NCBI GenBank assembly: GCA_002077065.1
Contig: NAJO01000028.1
Coordinates: 248,001 to 312,000, forward strand
Direction of reading: 5' to 3'
Origin: Cryoendolithus antarcticus
Taxonomy: Eukaryota > Ascomycota > Dothideomycetes > Cladosporiales > Cladosporiaceae
DNA length: 64,000 nucleotides
Positions 21,768-33,903 of this stretch are shown here, piece by piece. The notes beneath the pieces were generated by a model. That model made no database searches, was not told where the DNA came from, and saw only the letters and a list, made by a program, of their open reading frames with translations. A program made the position numbers and the translations under genes. Within the stretch, counting starts at the first letter, position 1. The number at the start of each line of letters is the position of its first letter.

Positions 21768-22829
21768 CTACTGCGGCGGCTGGAATGGCTTGACCAGCAT
21801 CTCCGAGAACTTGCTGATGCTCTCCACACCTCGCACCTCATCAGTGAGCAGAGGCATCTTCACTACATTGAAGTCCTCGCCATACAGGTCATCGATCTGC
21901 TCGAGATACTTCTTCTGCATCTTCCGTCGCGAGTTACACTGGTCGCAAGGGTTATCCTTCTTCGGGAACAGTAGCTGGTTGACGACCATAGCGTGGGTGT
22001 CGATCTCATACGTGCCAAGCTCCTGGATCATGCGCTCCGTCTCGTAGAGCGACAAGAACTCAGGGATCAGCACTGGTATAAACCTGCAAACCGTGTCAGC
22101 TTCACTCGAAATCCAATGCAATAAGCAGACTCACGTCGTCAAATCCGCATTCTTGAATTGCTTATTCACCTCCCCAATCGTCGTCCTCAACTCCTCCATC
22201 TTCTTCAACACATCATCCATACTCTGCCCATTCGGCAACCCGCCCCGTGCTCCAATAACCGAATTCAGCATCGGCCCAAACTGCTGGCTGAGCTGCGAAA
22301 GCTTGCCCAGAGCCTTCTCGAGCACACTCGGGAATTGCAGGAAACGGAGTGTATGTCCCGTAGGTGCCGTATCGAAGATGACCAGATCATACTCCATGCC
22401 CTTAACCTGCTTCAACACCTCGGCGAAACTCATCGCCTCGTCTACACCCGGAATGCTGAATGCCATGTCCTGGAACATGTTCCCCACTCCGCCCAGACCC
22501 TGCATCGCCTCTTGCGCGTCCTCGCCGCCAGCGGATATCAAGTCCTGAATACTGCCGTTCGGGTCGATCTCCATGGCTGCCAGACCGGGCACGCCAGGCA
22601 CCTCTTTGGCATCTTTGCCGAACTTCACGCCAAAGGCGTCGGACAGGTTGTGTGCTGGATCTGTTGAGATGAGGAGCACAGATTTGCGGACTTTGGACAT
22701 CTGCACTGCGAGTGAGCAGGATGTTGTCGTTTTGCCCACGCCGCCTTTGCCGCCAACGAAGATCCATTTCAGTGACTTTTGGTCCAGAACGGACTGCAGG
22801 GAGGGGTCCATCTCGGAGTCGTCTACCAT
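21768..22829 (-). CDS. GET3: GET3 ATPase, tail-anchored protein insertion
   Basis: Exons 22829-22135 and 22083-21768 encode 336 residues, the usual length. The 51-nt intron has GTGAGT and TTTGCAG ends. The deviant P-loop [10 protein letters not shown] is at 26-35, switch [11 protein letters not shown] at 57-66, and the switch II region reads [16 protein letters not shown]. The zinc-binding Cys278-x-x-Cys281 (NPCDQC) that bridges the homodimer is intact. Get3 binds the C-terminal membrane anchor of newly made tail-anchored proteins in the cytosol. It delivers them to the Get1/Get2 receptor on the ER and acts as a chaperone under oxidative stress. The frame extends 44 codons upstream of the chosen ATG, but [17 protein letters not shown] is the natural start. 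Confidence 0.96.
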
Positions 22830-23197
22830 GGTGGGCGGTATGTGTGTGGTTTTGTGTGGTGGTAGGTTTTTGAGGGATGAAGGGAAGGGTCTGTGAAGAA
22901 GGCACAACTTGGAAGTGTGTGGAAGTGAATGATTTATTAACTCACCATTCGTTTCAGTCAACAGGACTGTTTGTACATGAGGCTGCTACGTCATGTGGGG
23001 CGCAGAAACGTGGCGTTTCCTTCCAAGTGGCGGGGTCAACTCATCCATGCCTGCCCAGTGATGGCCGTGGTGCTTGTGTCACATCATGAACCCTTAGGAT
23101 TCCTCCGCCTCCAGCGAGAGAAGCAGTAGTGTGTGATCGAGGACCCGGGACCTCAGTCAGCATATGGCTGCTCCAAGATCCCATGCCTGAAGTCCTC
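22830..23197. other. intergenic between RAD1 and GET3
   Basis: About 370 bases between the RAD1 stop and the GET3 start. Likely GET3 promoter. No other feature seen. Confidence 0.5.
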
Positions 23198-26035
23198 CTA
23201 GTCCTCCGGCGCGCCCTCATCCCACACACTCCGATCAAAGAAGAACCGGATCTGCCTCGCAGCCTCCTTGCCAATCATATCCGCCAGCATCTCCTCATCA
23301 GCATCAGCGACAGCTCTCACATTCTCCATTTCAATGACCAGCCTCGCCAGCCCCTTCCCTGTAACACCAGGCACAGCTCGCAGCATATCCTGCGGCGTCT
23401 GGTTGAAAGTTTTGGTCTCTGCGTCTTCGCCGTCTTGTAGACCAATCTGCACGGCTTTGATGGGATCGGGCTCTTCTTGTTGCTTTTTGAGCTCTTCGAA
23501 AATCTCGGCTGTTTGGTAAGGGGAGCTGGACCAGATTATGCGCAGACGGGGAAAAGCGAGCGTGAGGAGCACGAGCTTACTTTGCAGATCTGAGCCTACG
23601 AGCCCTGCGGTGCCGAGACTGGAGCTCAGATCTGCGAACGGCTCGAGGGTGAATGCCTTCTGCTGATCGAACTCGATCAGCAACATAGGGTTCTTGTAGT
23701 GCTGAAACATGGTCTCGGCTTGGTTGTACAATCGTCCGTCTTGGAAGGAACTGATCAAATCTTTGATGCTTTTGCGTTCGACGCAGATGTTTGGCGTGAG
23801 AACATAGTCGCCTACTGTCAGCATGCAGGGTATGACGACCATGTTGCGGCCGTGTAGCAGACTGGGTAAGCTGCTTCGGAACTCCCGCACATCGACCACT
23901 ACACGTGGTGGCTCAGCAGTAGCTGCAAGCCGACCGCCACCTGCTATGCGAGTGTTGACTGTTCGCAGGAAGCTCTCCTGGGGATCCAGGTTCGCACCGT
24001 CGTGCGTGAACGTCAGCGCCATATTGCCTCGCTCCCGGATGAGCTTCGCGAACGCATCCTTTTCTCGCCGCACAGCAGACAGATACCTTTGCTCCTCCAC
24101 ACTTCCTCCATAGTACATGAAGTACACTCGCACCTGTCGATTGCTGTGACTGCTGCGGTACACTTCTATGCGCCGGATGAACGCGGCGTCGGGTTCGTAC
24201 ATTATTACATATCGAGGCTTAACTTCTTCAAGCAAATGATCATCCATGTCTCCATCGTAAGGATGCACTACCATTACATCTTTCATGTCGTAAAGTTCGT
24301 AAAAGTCATCATTGTCGTCAAGTGGATCGGCGCCAACGTCGAGCTTCGAAGTGGCATTGTCCTCAAACTCGTCGGGTACAAGTTCCTGCATGAGGCTCTG
24401 TATATGGGCATCCTTGTCGCCAGCGATGTGAATGCTTCCGTTTGGAGCTCTGCTCGGGGCAGCATTAGATGAGCCACCACCACGTATTCTCCTGCGTTTG
24501 TTGGCAGGTCCGCCACGTCCTCGGCCTGACTGGCCATTGGCGCGGGTGCTGTCACCATTGATTGCTTTTTGATTCTCGGCGAAGAGGTTGCTGCTCACTC
24601 GGGCAAAGTCCCGCTTCCACTGCAAGTAGCCTCGCAGCTTGCGGCGCATCATTAGCTTTGCGGACGTCTCTCGCTCCATCAAGCCCTCGTCGCCATTCTT
24701 CTCCCGCTCGTCTGCATCAGCGCGCATAGTCTGCAAATACTCTCGCACTTGTTTGCAGGTTGCCTGATCTCCGCACATGATCAAGATGCCGCCATTCGAA
24801 CCATCTTGTGCTTGCGGATTGAAGTAGCTGTCGCGCTCGATCTCCTCCAGGATCTCTGCGAGTAGATTCCACTTCGGCATCTCCTCCAGCACTGCATTGA
24901 GCCCCTCGCTCTGTGCGGCGCCGGCACCCTCATTGAGCTTGCCGGTGTACACCCTCCGCTTCGCCGAGTCGAACATCGTGTGTGCTGCATCAAGGAAGAG
25001 CCAAGGCGACTGACTCTGCCTCGAAGCAGCACTCGGCGGCGACGAAGCCGCAAGCACAGTGTCAAGAAACTTGTTGAAACTCACCGCATCCAGCGTAAGC
25101 ACAGAATGCAAGATCGTCCTTAACATTGACAGATCCCTCACGATCTGCCTCGTTCGATACGTAGTCCGATGCCATACAGGATCCAGCTGCCTCCGTATAA
25201 TCGTGTCAAAGTTTCTATGCAGCGCGCTGTCGAGATTCCAGTCCTCCATCTCAAGTCCGGTATTAGCCTTCTTCAACTCCATGATAGAAACCTCGACGCA
25301 CTCCATGACAGCATTCTGAATATCCCTCATAGCATCCGTCATGGGCACCTCCAGCTCGATCACCTCCGCCTTGCGCTTCCCCTCCAGCGACGTCGCTACC
25401 GCGACATGGAATCGCGGATACAGCACCGGCTTCCTCAGAAACAGATTTCTCAATATCCCAGTCAAAGGCTGGTACCCACTCGTGAACGGCTCCGGCTGAT
25501 CACTAAAAGCTTTCAAGAAACCCTTCTTATTCCTCTGCCGATAGATCCGCACAATAAAAGCCTCCAAACTCGTCGCCGAAATCCTCTCAGCATGCAAACA
25601 CACAATGCCCGTCACAGTCTCCGGATTCAACAGCCCCGACAGAAAATCTACAATCAGAATCCGGCTTGTAATACTGAAGATTCCCCCTCCAGTATACATC
25701 TTCTCCCGCGTCCCCACACTCATCAGATCCGTATTCACCAGCTGCAGCCCTCTGCACTTCACCGACCCGCTCATAGTGGCGTGCTCGGCCAGCGCCTCGC
25801 CGAGCCACATGTTCTCGCGGTCCTCGGCGCCGACGAGTAGGATGAGGTTTGAGCCGGCTGCATCGTAGCTGTGAAGGAGGTTCGCGACGAGGCGGGGGAG
25901 GCCGAGTCCGCGGGCCAGGATGAGGAGGGCATCTTCGGCGCGGAGCTCGTGGAAGATTTCTTGCTGGAAGACTAAGGGGAGGGAGAGGCGGACGGGAGGG
26001 TCGGAGGAGGTGGAGGTGCCATTGGGGTCGGGCAT
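23198..26035 (-). CDS. RAD1: XPF/Rad1 structure-specific DNA endonuclease
   Basis: An intronless frame of 945 residues. The N-terminal half has the degenerate helicase-like region of the family (LPLVFQQEIFHELRAEDALLI at the start, then ILIVDFLSGLL). An acidic and basic linker follows. The ERCC4 nuclease core is near residues 735-765, with VGDYVLTPNICVERKSIKDL holding the catalytic GDx(n)ERKx3D motif. Two helix-hairpin-helix elements close the protein (AVPGVTGKGLARLVIEM near 885). With Rad10/ERCC1 it cuts the 5' side of bubbles and flaps in nucleotide-excision repair, single-strand annealing and crosslink repair in the nucleus. Length agrees with fungal homologues, and no broken motif was seen. 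It is transcribed in tandem with GET3 and the SRP receptor gene. Confidence 0.95.
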   Translation of the reverse strand: MPDPNGTSTSSDPPVRLSLPLVFQQEIFHELRAEDALLILARGLGLPRLVANLLHSYDAAGSNLILLVGAEDRENMWLGEALAEHATMSGSVKCRGLQLVNTDLMSVGTREKMYTGGGIFSITSRILIVDFLSGLLNPETVTGIVCLHAERISATSLEAFIVRIYRQRNKKGFLKAFSDQPEPFTSGYQPLTGILRNLFLRKPVLYPRFHVAVATSLEGKRKAEVIELEVPMTDAMRDIQNAVMECVEVSIMELKKANTGLEMEDWNLDSALHRNFDTIIRRQLDPVWHRTTYRTRQIVRDLSMLRTILHSVLTLDAVSFNKFLDTVLAASSPPSAASRQSQSPWLFLDAAHTMFDSAKRRVYTGKLNEGAGAAQSEGLNAVLEEMPKWNLLAEILEEIERDSYFNPQAQDGSNGGILIMCGDQATCKQVREYLQTMRADADEREKNGDEGLMERETSAKLMMRRKLRGYLQWKRDFARVSSNLFAENQKAINGDSTRANGQSGRGRGGPANKRRRIRGGGSSNAAPSRAPNGSIHIAGDKDAHIQSLMQELVPDEFEDNATSKLDVGADPLDDNDDFYELYDMKDVMVVHPYDGDMDDHLLEEVKPRYVIMYEPDAAFIRRIEVYRSSHSNRQVRVYFMYYGGSVEEQRYLSAVRREKDAFAKLIRERGNMALTFTHDGANLDPQESFLRTVNTRIAGGGRLAATAEPPRVVVDVREFRSSLPSLLHGRNMVVIPCMLTVGDYVLTPNICVERKSIKDLISSFQDGRLYNQAETMFQHYKNPMLLIEFDQQKAFTLEPFADLSSSLGTAGLVGSDLQSKLVLLTLAFPRLRIIWSSSPYQTAEIFEELKKQQEEPDPIKAVQIGLQDGEDAETKTFNQTPQDMLRAVPGVTGKGLARLVIEMENVRAVADADEEMLADMIGKEAARQIRFFFDRSVWDEGAPED

Positions 26036-26215
26036 TAGGAGGGCATGGGAGATGTGTGGAACGAATGTGGAGGTGTATGTAGAAACGCAGGGATGTGGAG
26101 CTTCGAGACGTTAGAGGTGCGAGATGGGCGCACTGTCACATGCAACAGGAGGGCCGGACACTTGCACATGACAAGAAATAAAAACTGTACAGGGCTTCGT
26201 GAAGCGTTGATTTAG

Positions 26216-28341
26216 CTACTTCATGAGCTTGTCGACTGCCCATCCGACGTTCAAGCCTCTCAGGTCACCATAATGCTGCCCTACACCCAGAAACACCACG
26301 GGTATTCCAGTCGCATGCACCATGCTGACCAGCGTGCCCACCATATCACCCACAGTATCGCACTTCGATATGATGAACCCATCCATGCCCACGCCGTTAT
26401 TCCGAAGTTGTCCCTACACCAGCTGTCAGCATCGCTCACGACTCTCAACGTACACACAAGTCTCACCTTCGTATCCACAAACTCCTTCGCAAAATTCCTC
26501 GCCTGCGCCACCGAATCCGTACCAACCAACGCCTCCCCAACCATAAAGATCTTATCCGGATTCGCCAAATGACCGAACTTCGTCAACGAGCTCATGAGCC
26601 TGGTATCGTTATGCCTCCGTCCCGCAGTATCGATCAATACAACATCATACAACATCTCACCCTTCCCAGAATTGGTAGCGAAAGCCACAGCGTCTCGAGC
26701 AACAGTCGCGGCGTCCTTGCCATAGCCCTTTTCGAAGAGCTCGACGGAGCCGACGCGCTCGCGGCGGCTGAGCTCGGTGAGATTGCGCACGTGGACGCGG
26801 AGCTGCTCGACGGCGCCGGAGCGGAAGGTGTCGCCTGCTACGACTAGGACGCGGAGTTGGTTTTGCAGGAGGAAGTAGGCGATTTTGCTGAGGTTCGTGG
26901 ATTTGCCTACGCCGTTCACGCCGACTATGCTGATCACGTAAGGTCGTGCATCTGGCTTTTCAATCGTGCGAGTGATGTTTCGAAGCAGGTCTAGCGAGGA
27001 TGTGGGTGTGAGGATTCTGGTCAAGGCTTTGGCCATGGAGTCCCGGATTGTGGCGTCGATGGAGGTAAAGGAGCCGGTTTTCTGGTTTAGCAGGTCGGTC
27101 TCGACGCTCGAGCAGAGTCTGACTGCAGCTTCACGAGCGACGTTCTTCTCGATTAGGTGGGTCTCCATCATTTGGAGCGGTTGTCGCAGGTCGTCTTTTG
27201 TTAGTGTCTTGCCGCCTATCACATTTCGGAACAGGCCAGAGAGTTTGCTTGTGGTCGTTCCAAGCAGCCCGCTTGGTCCGTCTGATATGGTGTCTGCTCT
27301 CGAAGTCTGCTTCTGCTGCTTCGACGATGCTATGATGGCGTTCACTTCGTCATCCAAGTCCTTGAGCAGGAACTGCCCTTTGCCTGTCCGAGAACCCATA
27401 TCTCCAGCATTGACGGCCTCCACCTCCACCTCCCTCTCCTCACCAGCGTTGTCTGCGGTGGCCGCGCTGTAGTCCAAGACCGCATCATCGTCGCCCTCAG
27501 TCGCAAACCCATCGGCGTCCCATCTCCGCTTCGCCTTCGCCCCACCTTCCCTAGTTCTCTTGATCGCTTCATCCCCAGACGAGGCCACCGATGCAGGACT
27601 CGTGACCTGACCCTTCCGACTCCTCCTGGACAACTTTCCTGGACCACCCTTCGCAGTCACCAAATGCCCCGAACTCTTGCTCATAGGCGTTCCCGGCCTC
27701 GAAGCCTCCGGCGTAGGCACAGGCGTGACATCCGCACTCGTCCCCGTACTCTCCAGTACCTCCCTCTTCCCAAGCCCACTCACACTCCTCCCACCCAGCC
27801 CAGGTAGCCCAGGTGGCTCCTCCTCCACACCTTCCCCAACACTCGCCGAACTACTAGGCGGCGTCAACTCCCCCTCACCCTCCTCACTGCCACCCTCGCT
27901 TGACAGTCCCGCGCCATCTCTTCTCGTAGTCCCAGTATCGCACCTCTCAACCAGCGCGTCGAACGTGGGCCCAAACTCCCTACAATCCACGCCCGTGCCC
28001 CCCTCCTTCTTCACCTTGTCTCCATACCGCCCCACAAACACTCCCTTCACGAGCTGTAATAATTCCTCAACCCAGCTTAAGCCCAGCAGACTTTGATACA
28101 CCGCGACGAATATCAGTCCCACATCTCGCGCGGAGGTCCAGCGGAGAGTGTACTTTTCCTTCTTGAAGGATGGGTTTGGCGCGGTGGAGGAGGCTGTGGA
28201 AGAGGGTGCAGGTCGGTGCTGCTCGATGAAGACGTCGTTTATAAGGCTATTGAGGATATGTGGGGAAAGTTTAGGCGAGGTGTAGGAGCGATCGAAGAGG
28301 ACGATGCCGGAGGTTGTGAGGATGGTGAAAGCGTCTAGCAT
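26216..28341 (-). CDS. SRP101: signal recognition particle receptor alpha subunit
   Basis: Exons 28341-26467 and 26413-26216 encode 690 residues. The 53-nt intron (GTGAGA..GTGTAG) lies near the end, and its removal gives DTKGQLRNNGVDGFI-like sequence instead of an early stop. The N-terminal longin-like SRX domain (MLDAFTILTTSGIVLFDRSY) binds the beta subunit on the ER membrane. A long Ser/Pro-rich linker follows, then the NG GTPase domain with GVNGVGKSTNLSKI near 475, the DTAGRRHNDTRLM segment near 572 and a closing FLGVGQHYGDLRGLNV. It docks ribosomes carrying SRP at the ER translocon. The sequence seen is complete. It lies about 180 bases upstream of RAD1 on the same strand. Confidence 0.95.
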
Positions 28342-28723
28342 GGTCGCGGAGACATGTGTCAGAGGGAAGGAGATTCGGCGGCCGGTGTCATATGCAAAAA
28401 GAAGTATTGTGGAAGATGCTAACGCTACATCGAACCAGACGTGGTGGGGGTTTCGAAGATGGAATTTGGGGCTGCGGACATGTGGTACGCCACGTGGAGG
28501 GGATTGTCAGCAACGTGCGCCTTAAGGCATGTGTGTAACGCAAAGCGAGGGAGAGGATAGAGATAGTCTACATGACATGATAGCGTGAAGATGGTGAAAT
28601 GTTCAAATGTCGTACAAAACTACAGTGAAGCTGTCCAGCTCTCACACAAGCCGCCTATGCATTGCCAGTATCCGTGGTATCACAATGCAACAAGCATAGC
28701 ACGCACGCGAGGTACGCGCAGGC
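28342..28723. other. intergenic upstream of SRP receptor gene
   Basis: About 380 bases between the cyclin gene stop and the SRP receptor start. Likely promoter of the latter. Nothing else seen. Confidence 0.5.
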
Positions 28724-30870
28724 CTACAATCCCGCCCAGACAGCCTTCGGCGTCCGCTGAAAGTCCATCTTTGAGGTGCAGCAAGATCGCTTACTGTCTG
28801 TCCTCTGCACCGGCACCCTCAAGCCATCGCGCTTGGTGATCGTGGCTGGTTCCTGGGCCTCTCTGTACGCACCAGCCCAAGCCTGGCCGCGGAGCATAGC
28901 GCTGGCTTGCGTAGCGGCGGGCGAAGGTGCAACCATGTCCTCATCGTCATCGACGAGGTCGGCCATGTGAACGTCTTGGTCCTCAAGTTGGAACCGGACC
29001 TCGTCGTAGAAGTCACTTCGCCTGTTGCCACGTGAGACGCGATGGCGCTTACGTGACTTCTCGGTCGCAGCAGGAGCAGAGGGCGTGTGCTGATGTTGGT
29101 GCTTCGAGTGACGATGCGGGGCATGCAGGGCTTTCTCGCTAATGGAGAAGTCAGGTGGGCTAGGCACAAGGTGAGCCTCTTCATCTTCAGCGATGATGAT
29201 GGGTTTGCAAGCAGAGCCTTCGGGCTTGGCGTCATCGACCATGTAGTCCATGCTGTGCGCCGTCTGCCTTGCATTTCGCGTTGTCGCCAGGCGAGCCAAT
29301 ATCGGTCGCGGCAGGGCCACGCTGGATGCGGCAGACGATGCTGTAGTAACGGATGAGATAGAAGAAGCTCGCGATGATCGCGTGTCGTCGCTGATCATAG
29401 ACTCCGGGCTAGACCGCATTGACAGCATGCTGCTGATCGAAAGGCGGCGTGAGCTGCCACAGTCGCGACTTGCACTTCTGCGAGAGATGCTGTCGGAGGT
29501 GCAGCGATTAATGCTGGCGTACTGTGCCAATGCCATGGCTGAGCAGATAGATGGTCGTCGTTGCTTGAAGACACTCGCTGCAGGAGTGTTAGAAGCAGTG
29601 TATTGAGGCGTCATCTGAGGGGTCGGTAGGGGACCCATGCGTGGCAGAGTCGGTGGCAGCAAGTCTGGTTGCGGCTCCAGAAAGCTGGGAGGGCACATGA
29701 TGCTGGGTGTTGGCGTGGTGTCCTGATCCACAATCGACATGTGCTTGAAGGTCATGCCGGCGTGTGAGGGTGTTGGAGTGGCGGGGGATGAGACGCATGG
29801 ACTGAGAGACGGTCGCATCAGGGTGCTAGCCATGGTCTCGGGCAGAGGTATGTCGTCAAGTGCAGGTGTGAGCATGGGCACCAGCTTCTTCCAGCAGTAC
29901 TCTTCCATCTCGATGCTGAAGCCTGGTATCGTAGACGACATCTGCGTTTGATACTTGAGCACCACCTCAGTCCAGCGATCGAACAGAGGCTTTGCAATGT
30001 GCAGCTTCCAGTCAATCTTCGACAAAAAGGTCCGCTCATTCGAATTGATCTCTGCGACCTTCAGTCCAGACATCTTACTCCAGGCCTTGGCCGAGTAGTT
30101 GCGGTCTTGAAGGTACTTCGAGGCGAGTATGAGTGCAGCGAGGAACATGCGCCGGCCGCACATGAGTGCGCGGCTGGCAGCACAGTCGCTGCTCTGTTCA
30201 GTAGTAAAGTCATGCTTGGGCACGAATGCCTTGATGAGCACGAGGTAGTAAAGTGCCACTTGCAGGGTTGAGTAGCTCGTGCGAGATCGTCGTAACGTCT
30301 CTTCAATGTATGTTCGTAGCGGCAGCACACAGCGGCCACTGCTACTTTCTGTGGGGCAAGGCACCATGGAAAGCGGCCATATCACCTCCACCATCTGCGT
30401 TGCTGAATCTAGATTGGGGGTCTTAGCGGACATTCGTGAGCGTGATCGTACTTCAATAGCTTACCGACGAGGTTGTCGACGAAGGTCAGTTTGCGCTCTG
30501 CCTGGCGTACGAGTGGGGGAGGTCTCTGGTGCTTAGCCAGTGAACTCCTTCTCGGGTGCTGCCTCTGATCCGATGGCACCGACGTGACGTCGGCATATGA
30601 CAGCTGTTGTTTGCATGGGTGCAAGCCTTGACTCTCTCCCAATGCCGATAGTCGGAGTCCAGGTGGAACGCAGTCACGCTCATCCTGACTGCTCCGGAAG
30701 TCATCTGATATCGAGCTGGCCACTGAGCTGTGCTCGGAAGCGGTGCCAGAGAAGACTGAGAGTTGTGATGATGACGCGGATGACGCGATCGAGGGCTCAT
30801 ATGGTCCACTTCCGCGTGAAGCCAGGAAATGGGAGCCAAGGTCGCTCGGGGAGAGTGTCAGGACGCTCAT
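28724..30870 (-). CDS. Pho85-type (PCL-like) cyclin with long disordered tail
   Basis: Exons 30870-30465 and 30408-28724 encode 696 residues. The 56-nt intron (GTAAGC..ATCTAG) falls inside the family core, giving FVDNLVDSATQMVEVIWPLS. The cyclin box then runs through VLPLRTYIEETLRRSRTSYS, ALYYLVLIKAF, CGRRMFLAALILASKYLQDR and NYSAKAWSKMSGLKVAEINS. This is closest to fungal Pcl5/Pcl-type cyclins, which activate the Pho85 kinase; in yeast and Aspergillus Pcl5/PclA-like cyclins regulate Gcn4/CpcA turnover. The last about 400 residues are low-complexity, Ser/Pro/Thr-rich with an Arg/His-rich basic stretch, and look disordered. The start is the ATG of MSVLTLSPSD, and a longer frame exists upstream. 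Which cyclin class it belongs to cannot be fixed here. Confidence 0.85.
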
Positions 30871-32517
30871 CCTCGGGGATTGTGTACAGGTAAGATAAAT
30901 CCAATAGTCAGTAGACGGTCGATGTGCAGTACTCCGGACGCCTTTCAACACTTGAAAGACGCTTTAAGCTCGTGGTATCCCGTCAAGCATAAGTCAATAT
31001 GTCAAAGGTGATTGCACAAGCTCGTCCAATGTACAAAGTCGGGTTGTGCTATGATGCGCAGATGGAAAGAAGAGATCCCAGAAGAAGGCGTAATCTCTTG
31101 TGCTTTCACTGCAAGACGAAGCGCACGGAGGTATGCCCAGTGTTCTGTATTCCTTGACCGTATATTATGAGATGGTAGTGATGTAGTAGAGTAGACTTCT
31201 TCCGAAGCTGGGGTCCGAAGGCAACGAGTGGGTGTAGATCTACCACTTCGCGCCTTCAGTGGCGATATCGTAGGGTTTGGTCATCTCTGGGCGGTTGGCT
31301 GCGGTCATCGTGAGGTCTGGTGAGTTGTTCATGTTGTCGTGTTGTGATAAGGAAGAGTCGTAAGCCGGGCGTGAGTCGTGTGTGAGTCGGAGTAGTAGGG
31401 TATGAGTGGAGAGTAAGAGCCAGGTATAGCCGAAGTCGCGGTGACAACGATCGAACGTGGCGTGAAGCGCGAAGAGACCAAGTCAAAGTGACGGAGTGTG
31501 AGTGATGTTGCTGTTGCCGCTGACGGGTGTAGCGCTGCAGGTACAACGGCGCTCACCAAGGACTCTTCTGGGTCCTCGCAGCCGGAATTAGAGGTGTGGA
31601 GTGGAGAATGTGATATTATAGGCGCGCGTACTAGTCGGCGGCGAAGAAGCGAAGATGAGTCGAGCGGGTGGCGAGGTTAGTGAGTGACTCTGCGGTGGCA
31701 GCCTCGTCCGGGCGCGGGCGGATTCCGCGTGAGGGTGGTCAGGACGTACGCCAAGCCTCCGTCTTTGGTACAACTGATGCGTGGTTTGTCTGCAGATGAT
31801 GAGGATTTGTGTCGGGCGTGTGGAGGACAGTTGTTTGAGTAACGCAGGTCGTTCGAGTGATGCGCTCCGAATGGTCAGCACAGCACTGCAGCAGCGAAGG
31901 AGGGGATAGGCTTCAGCGTGCGTCGGAGATGGTGTGGCAGTTGAGTCACCACACAGCCGCGCCTACACGGCCCGAGCTCTGGAGGCTTGGATCGGCTCTT
32001 TTCTCGCCACAAGAGCTGTGCAGTGCCCCGATTACGCAACATCTTCGTGAGAAACGTGACACCAGGATTGAGCCACAGCCTGACTGAGTGGCAATTGCAG
32101 GCAGGGCCAGGCGTCAGCTAGGCTGATCACTCGTGAACTTGGAATATGTCTTACGACAACGAATACGAGCGGAGCTTTTCGTGGCGAATGCTCTATGCTC
32201 GGTACATTGATGCGACGATCACCAAGGGAACAGTTGCTGGTCACCCTGTATCATTCCGATCACCACCAAGTATGATACACATGCTGCCTAGGTATGTAAC
32301 GCTAGAACTCGAAGTCCTGATGCATGCTAGAACGCCTGCGACTGCTCTCTCATGTCAATCCGTCACTACCTAGTATGCTGTTCTTTCATCTTTGCAAATC
32401 TCAAGATACTCGCACCATAGTGCTCTCTTAGCACTGCAATCCCGGCCACGCTTTCTCGCTCCAACTCCTGTAAGTCATACTGAAGTGATGCGGACCTCGA
32501 AAATTGTCACTGGCTCG
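30871..32517. other. gene-poor stretch
   Basis: About 1.6 kb with no assignable gene. At 30999 (+) a short frame (MSKVIAQARPMYKVG, then RRRRNLLCFHCKTKRTE) could be spliced through a GTATGC donor after 31132 to end in SEGNEWV near 31236. It has one CxxC and no known match. Several mutually exclusive frames cover 31256-31881. No repeat or RNA gene was seen. Confidence 0.4.
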
Positions 32518-33903
32518 TCAGTCGCACTTTTCCTTGGTCGCAGTCTCGTGGTGCACTGGCAACCCAGGCACCACCTCCCAATCCATCTCTGCCTCATGCA
32601 CGATCACAGCACCTCTAGCCTGCTCTTCCTTGCCGTCTGTCGACAAGACGCAACTTCCCGGAACTACCACGTGAATGCCTCCTGCTGCACCTCCTAAGAT
32701 ACCCTGTCCGAGCGCCTCGGCAGCTGCGTTGATGTGTGTCTGCCTCCCTTTCGTTCTGTTCCTCTCTTCCCAAGCATCCCTGTTCCTGCTCCACCTAGCA
32801 AAGAGCCGCTCAAACCTGAAGCCTCGAGTACGCCAGCATAATGGACATCCGTTCGTAAAGGCTTCAGCAAACATGTGGAGACCTTGTGTGATAGTCGGGA
32901 TCAATGAGAGCTGTGAGATCGGTGTCGAGCGACCGTGATGCAGGACGTAAGTGGCGATCAGAGCCTCGAGGAGCCAGGTGAAGAGGTAGAAGCCGGCGCA
33001 CCAAATTTCGCAGTTGTGCTTTTGTGTGCTGTAGAACTTTCTGCCGGTCTGCGATAAGCGACAGCACCGAACAACCAGAGCCTCAGCCACGCAGCGCGAG
33101 CAGCCGCTGAACCAGAAGAGCGAAGTGCACTGCAGCGCGATGAAGGCAGCGAGGAAGTGAGAACCTGTCGTCGGTTGATCCAATGTGAGTGTCTTATAGA
33201 GCAGCAGAATGGGCAGCGGGACAACGAGCAAAACCGTAGACACCGTATCCCATCGCACGCAAACATGCGCTAGCTCCCAGAACCACTGCCAGCAGGCCTT
33301 AGCTCTCCCCCAGACCCACCGAGGAGTGCACAGCAAGCATTTATCCGTGTGTTTGTTCATTCCGTCAAGCATCTGGATCAGCCAGAAGATGTTAAGGCCG
33401 TCGCGATTACGACGGGAGCATGTCGAGCAGTCGTCGTCGTAGTCGAAGTAGAAGAATATCAAAGCCATGTAGACTCACAGTAGCAGACCAGTCGACATCA
33501 CGTAGAAGAAGCAGCAGTGCTCGAGGGTCTTGTACCAGTGCCCAACGCGTTTACCGAGTATTGTCATCTTAGCGTAGACAACAGACATCCAGCACGGAAA
33601 GCATCGTCCAGACAGGGCACACAGCATTGTGAGGAGGACCGTTACTGCACAAGCGTAGAGAGTGCGCGCGGAGGGGTTACCGTACATCTGATTGAAGATG
33701 CCCAGAAGAAGTCCCAGGACACTAACAGATGCAGCGCTGCTCCAGGCGGTGAAAATGCAGCTGTGCTCTGGGGCACGCAGGTGGGCGTTGTACCACTCCA
33801 TGAGGGCGATCATGTCGTCGATGAGGGATATGTCAAGTCTGAGTTGGGTTTCGCGCAGATGAACGTGCTATGGCGCCGTATATGACGCGGGTTTGGGGAG
33901 CAT
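32518..33903 (-). pseudogene. multi-pass membrane protein with in-frame stops
   Basis: One continuous frame of 462 codons runs from the ATG at 33903 to the stop at 32518, interrupted by TAG at codon 12 (33870-33868) and TGA at codon 143 (33477-33475). Four or five hydrophobic segments are seen: AASVSVLGLLLGIF, TLYACAVTVLLTMLCAL, VLLVVPLPILLLY, HFLAAFIALQCTSLFWF and FYLFTWLLEALIATYVL. The TGA falls inside another hydrophobic run (FFYVMSTGLLL before it and VYMALIFFYF after it), which argues that both sides once formed one helix. TAG could instead be a 3' splice site (CATAG), and an intron from GTGATG at 33498 to CCAG before 33375 could remove the TGA. I recognise no family. It is rich in Cys and Trp. 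Confidence 0.5.
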
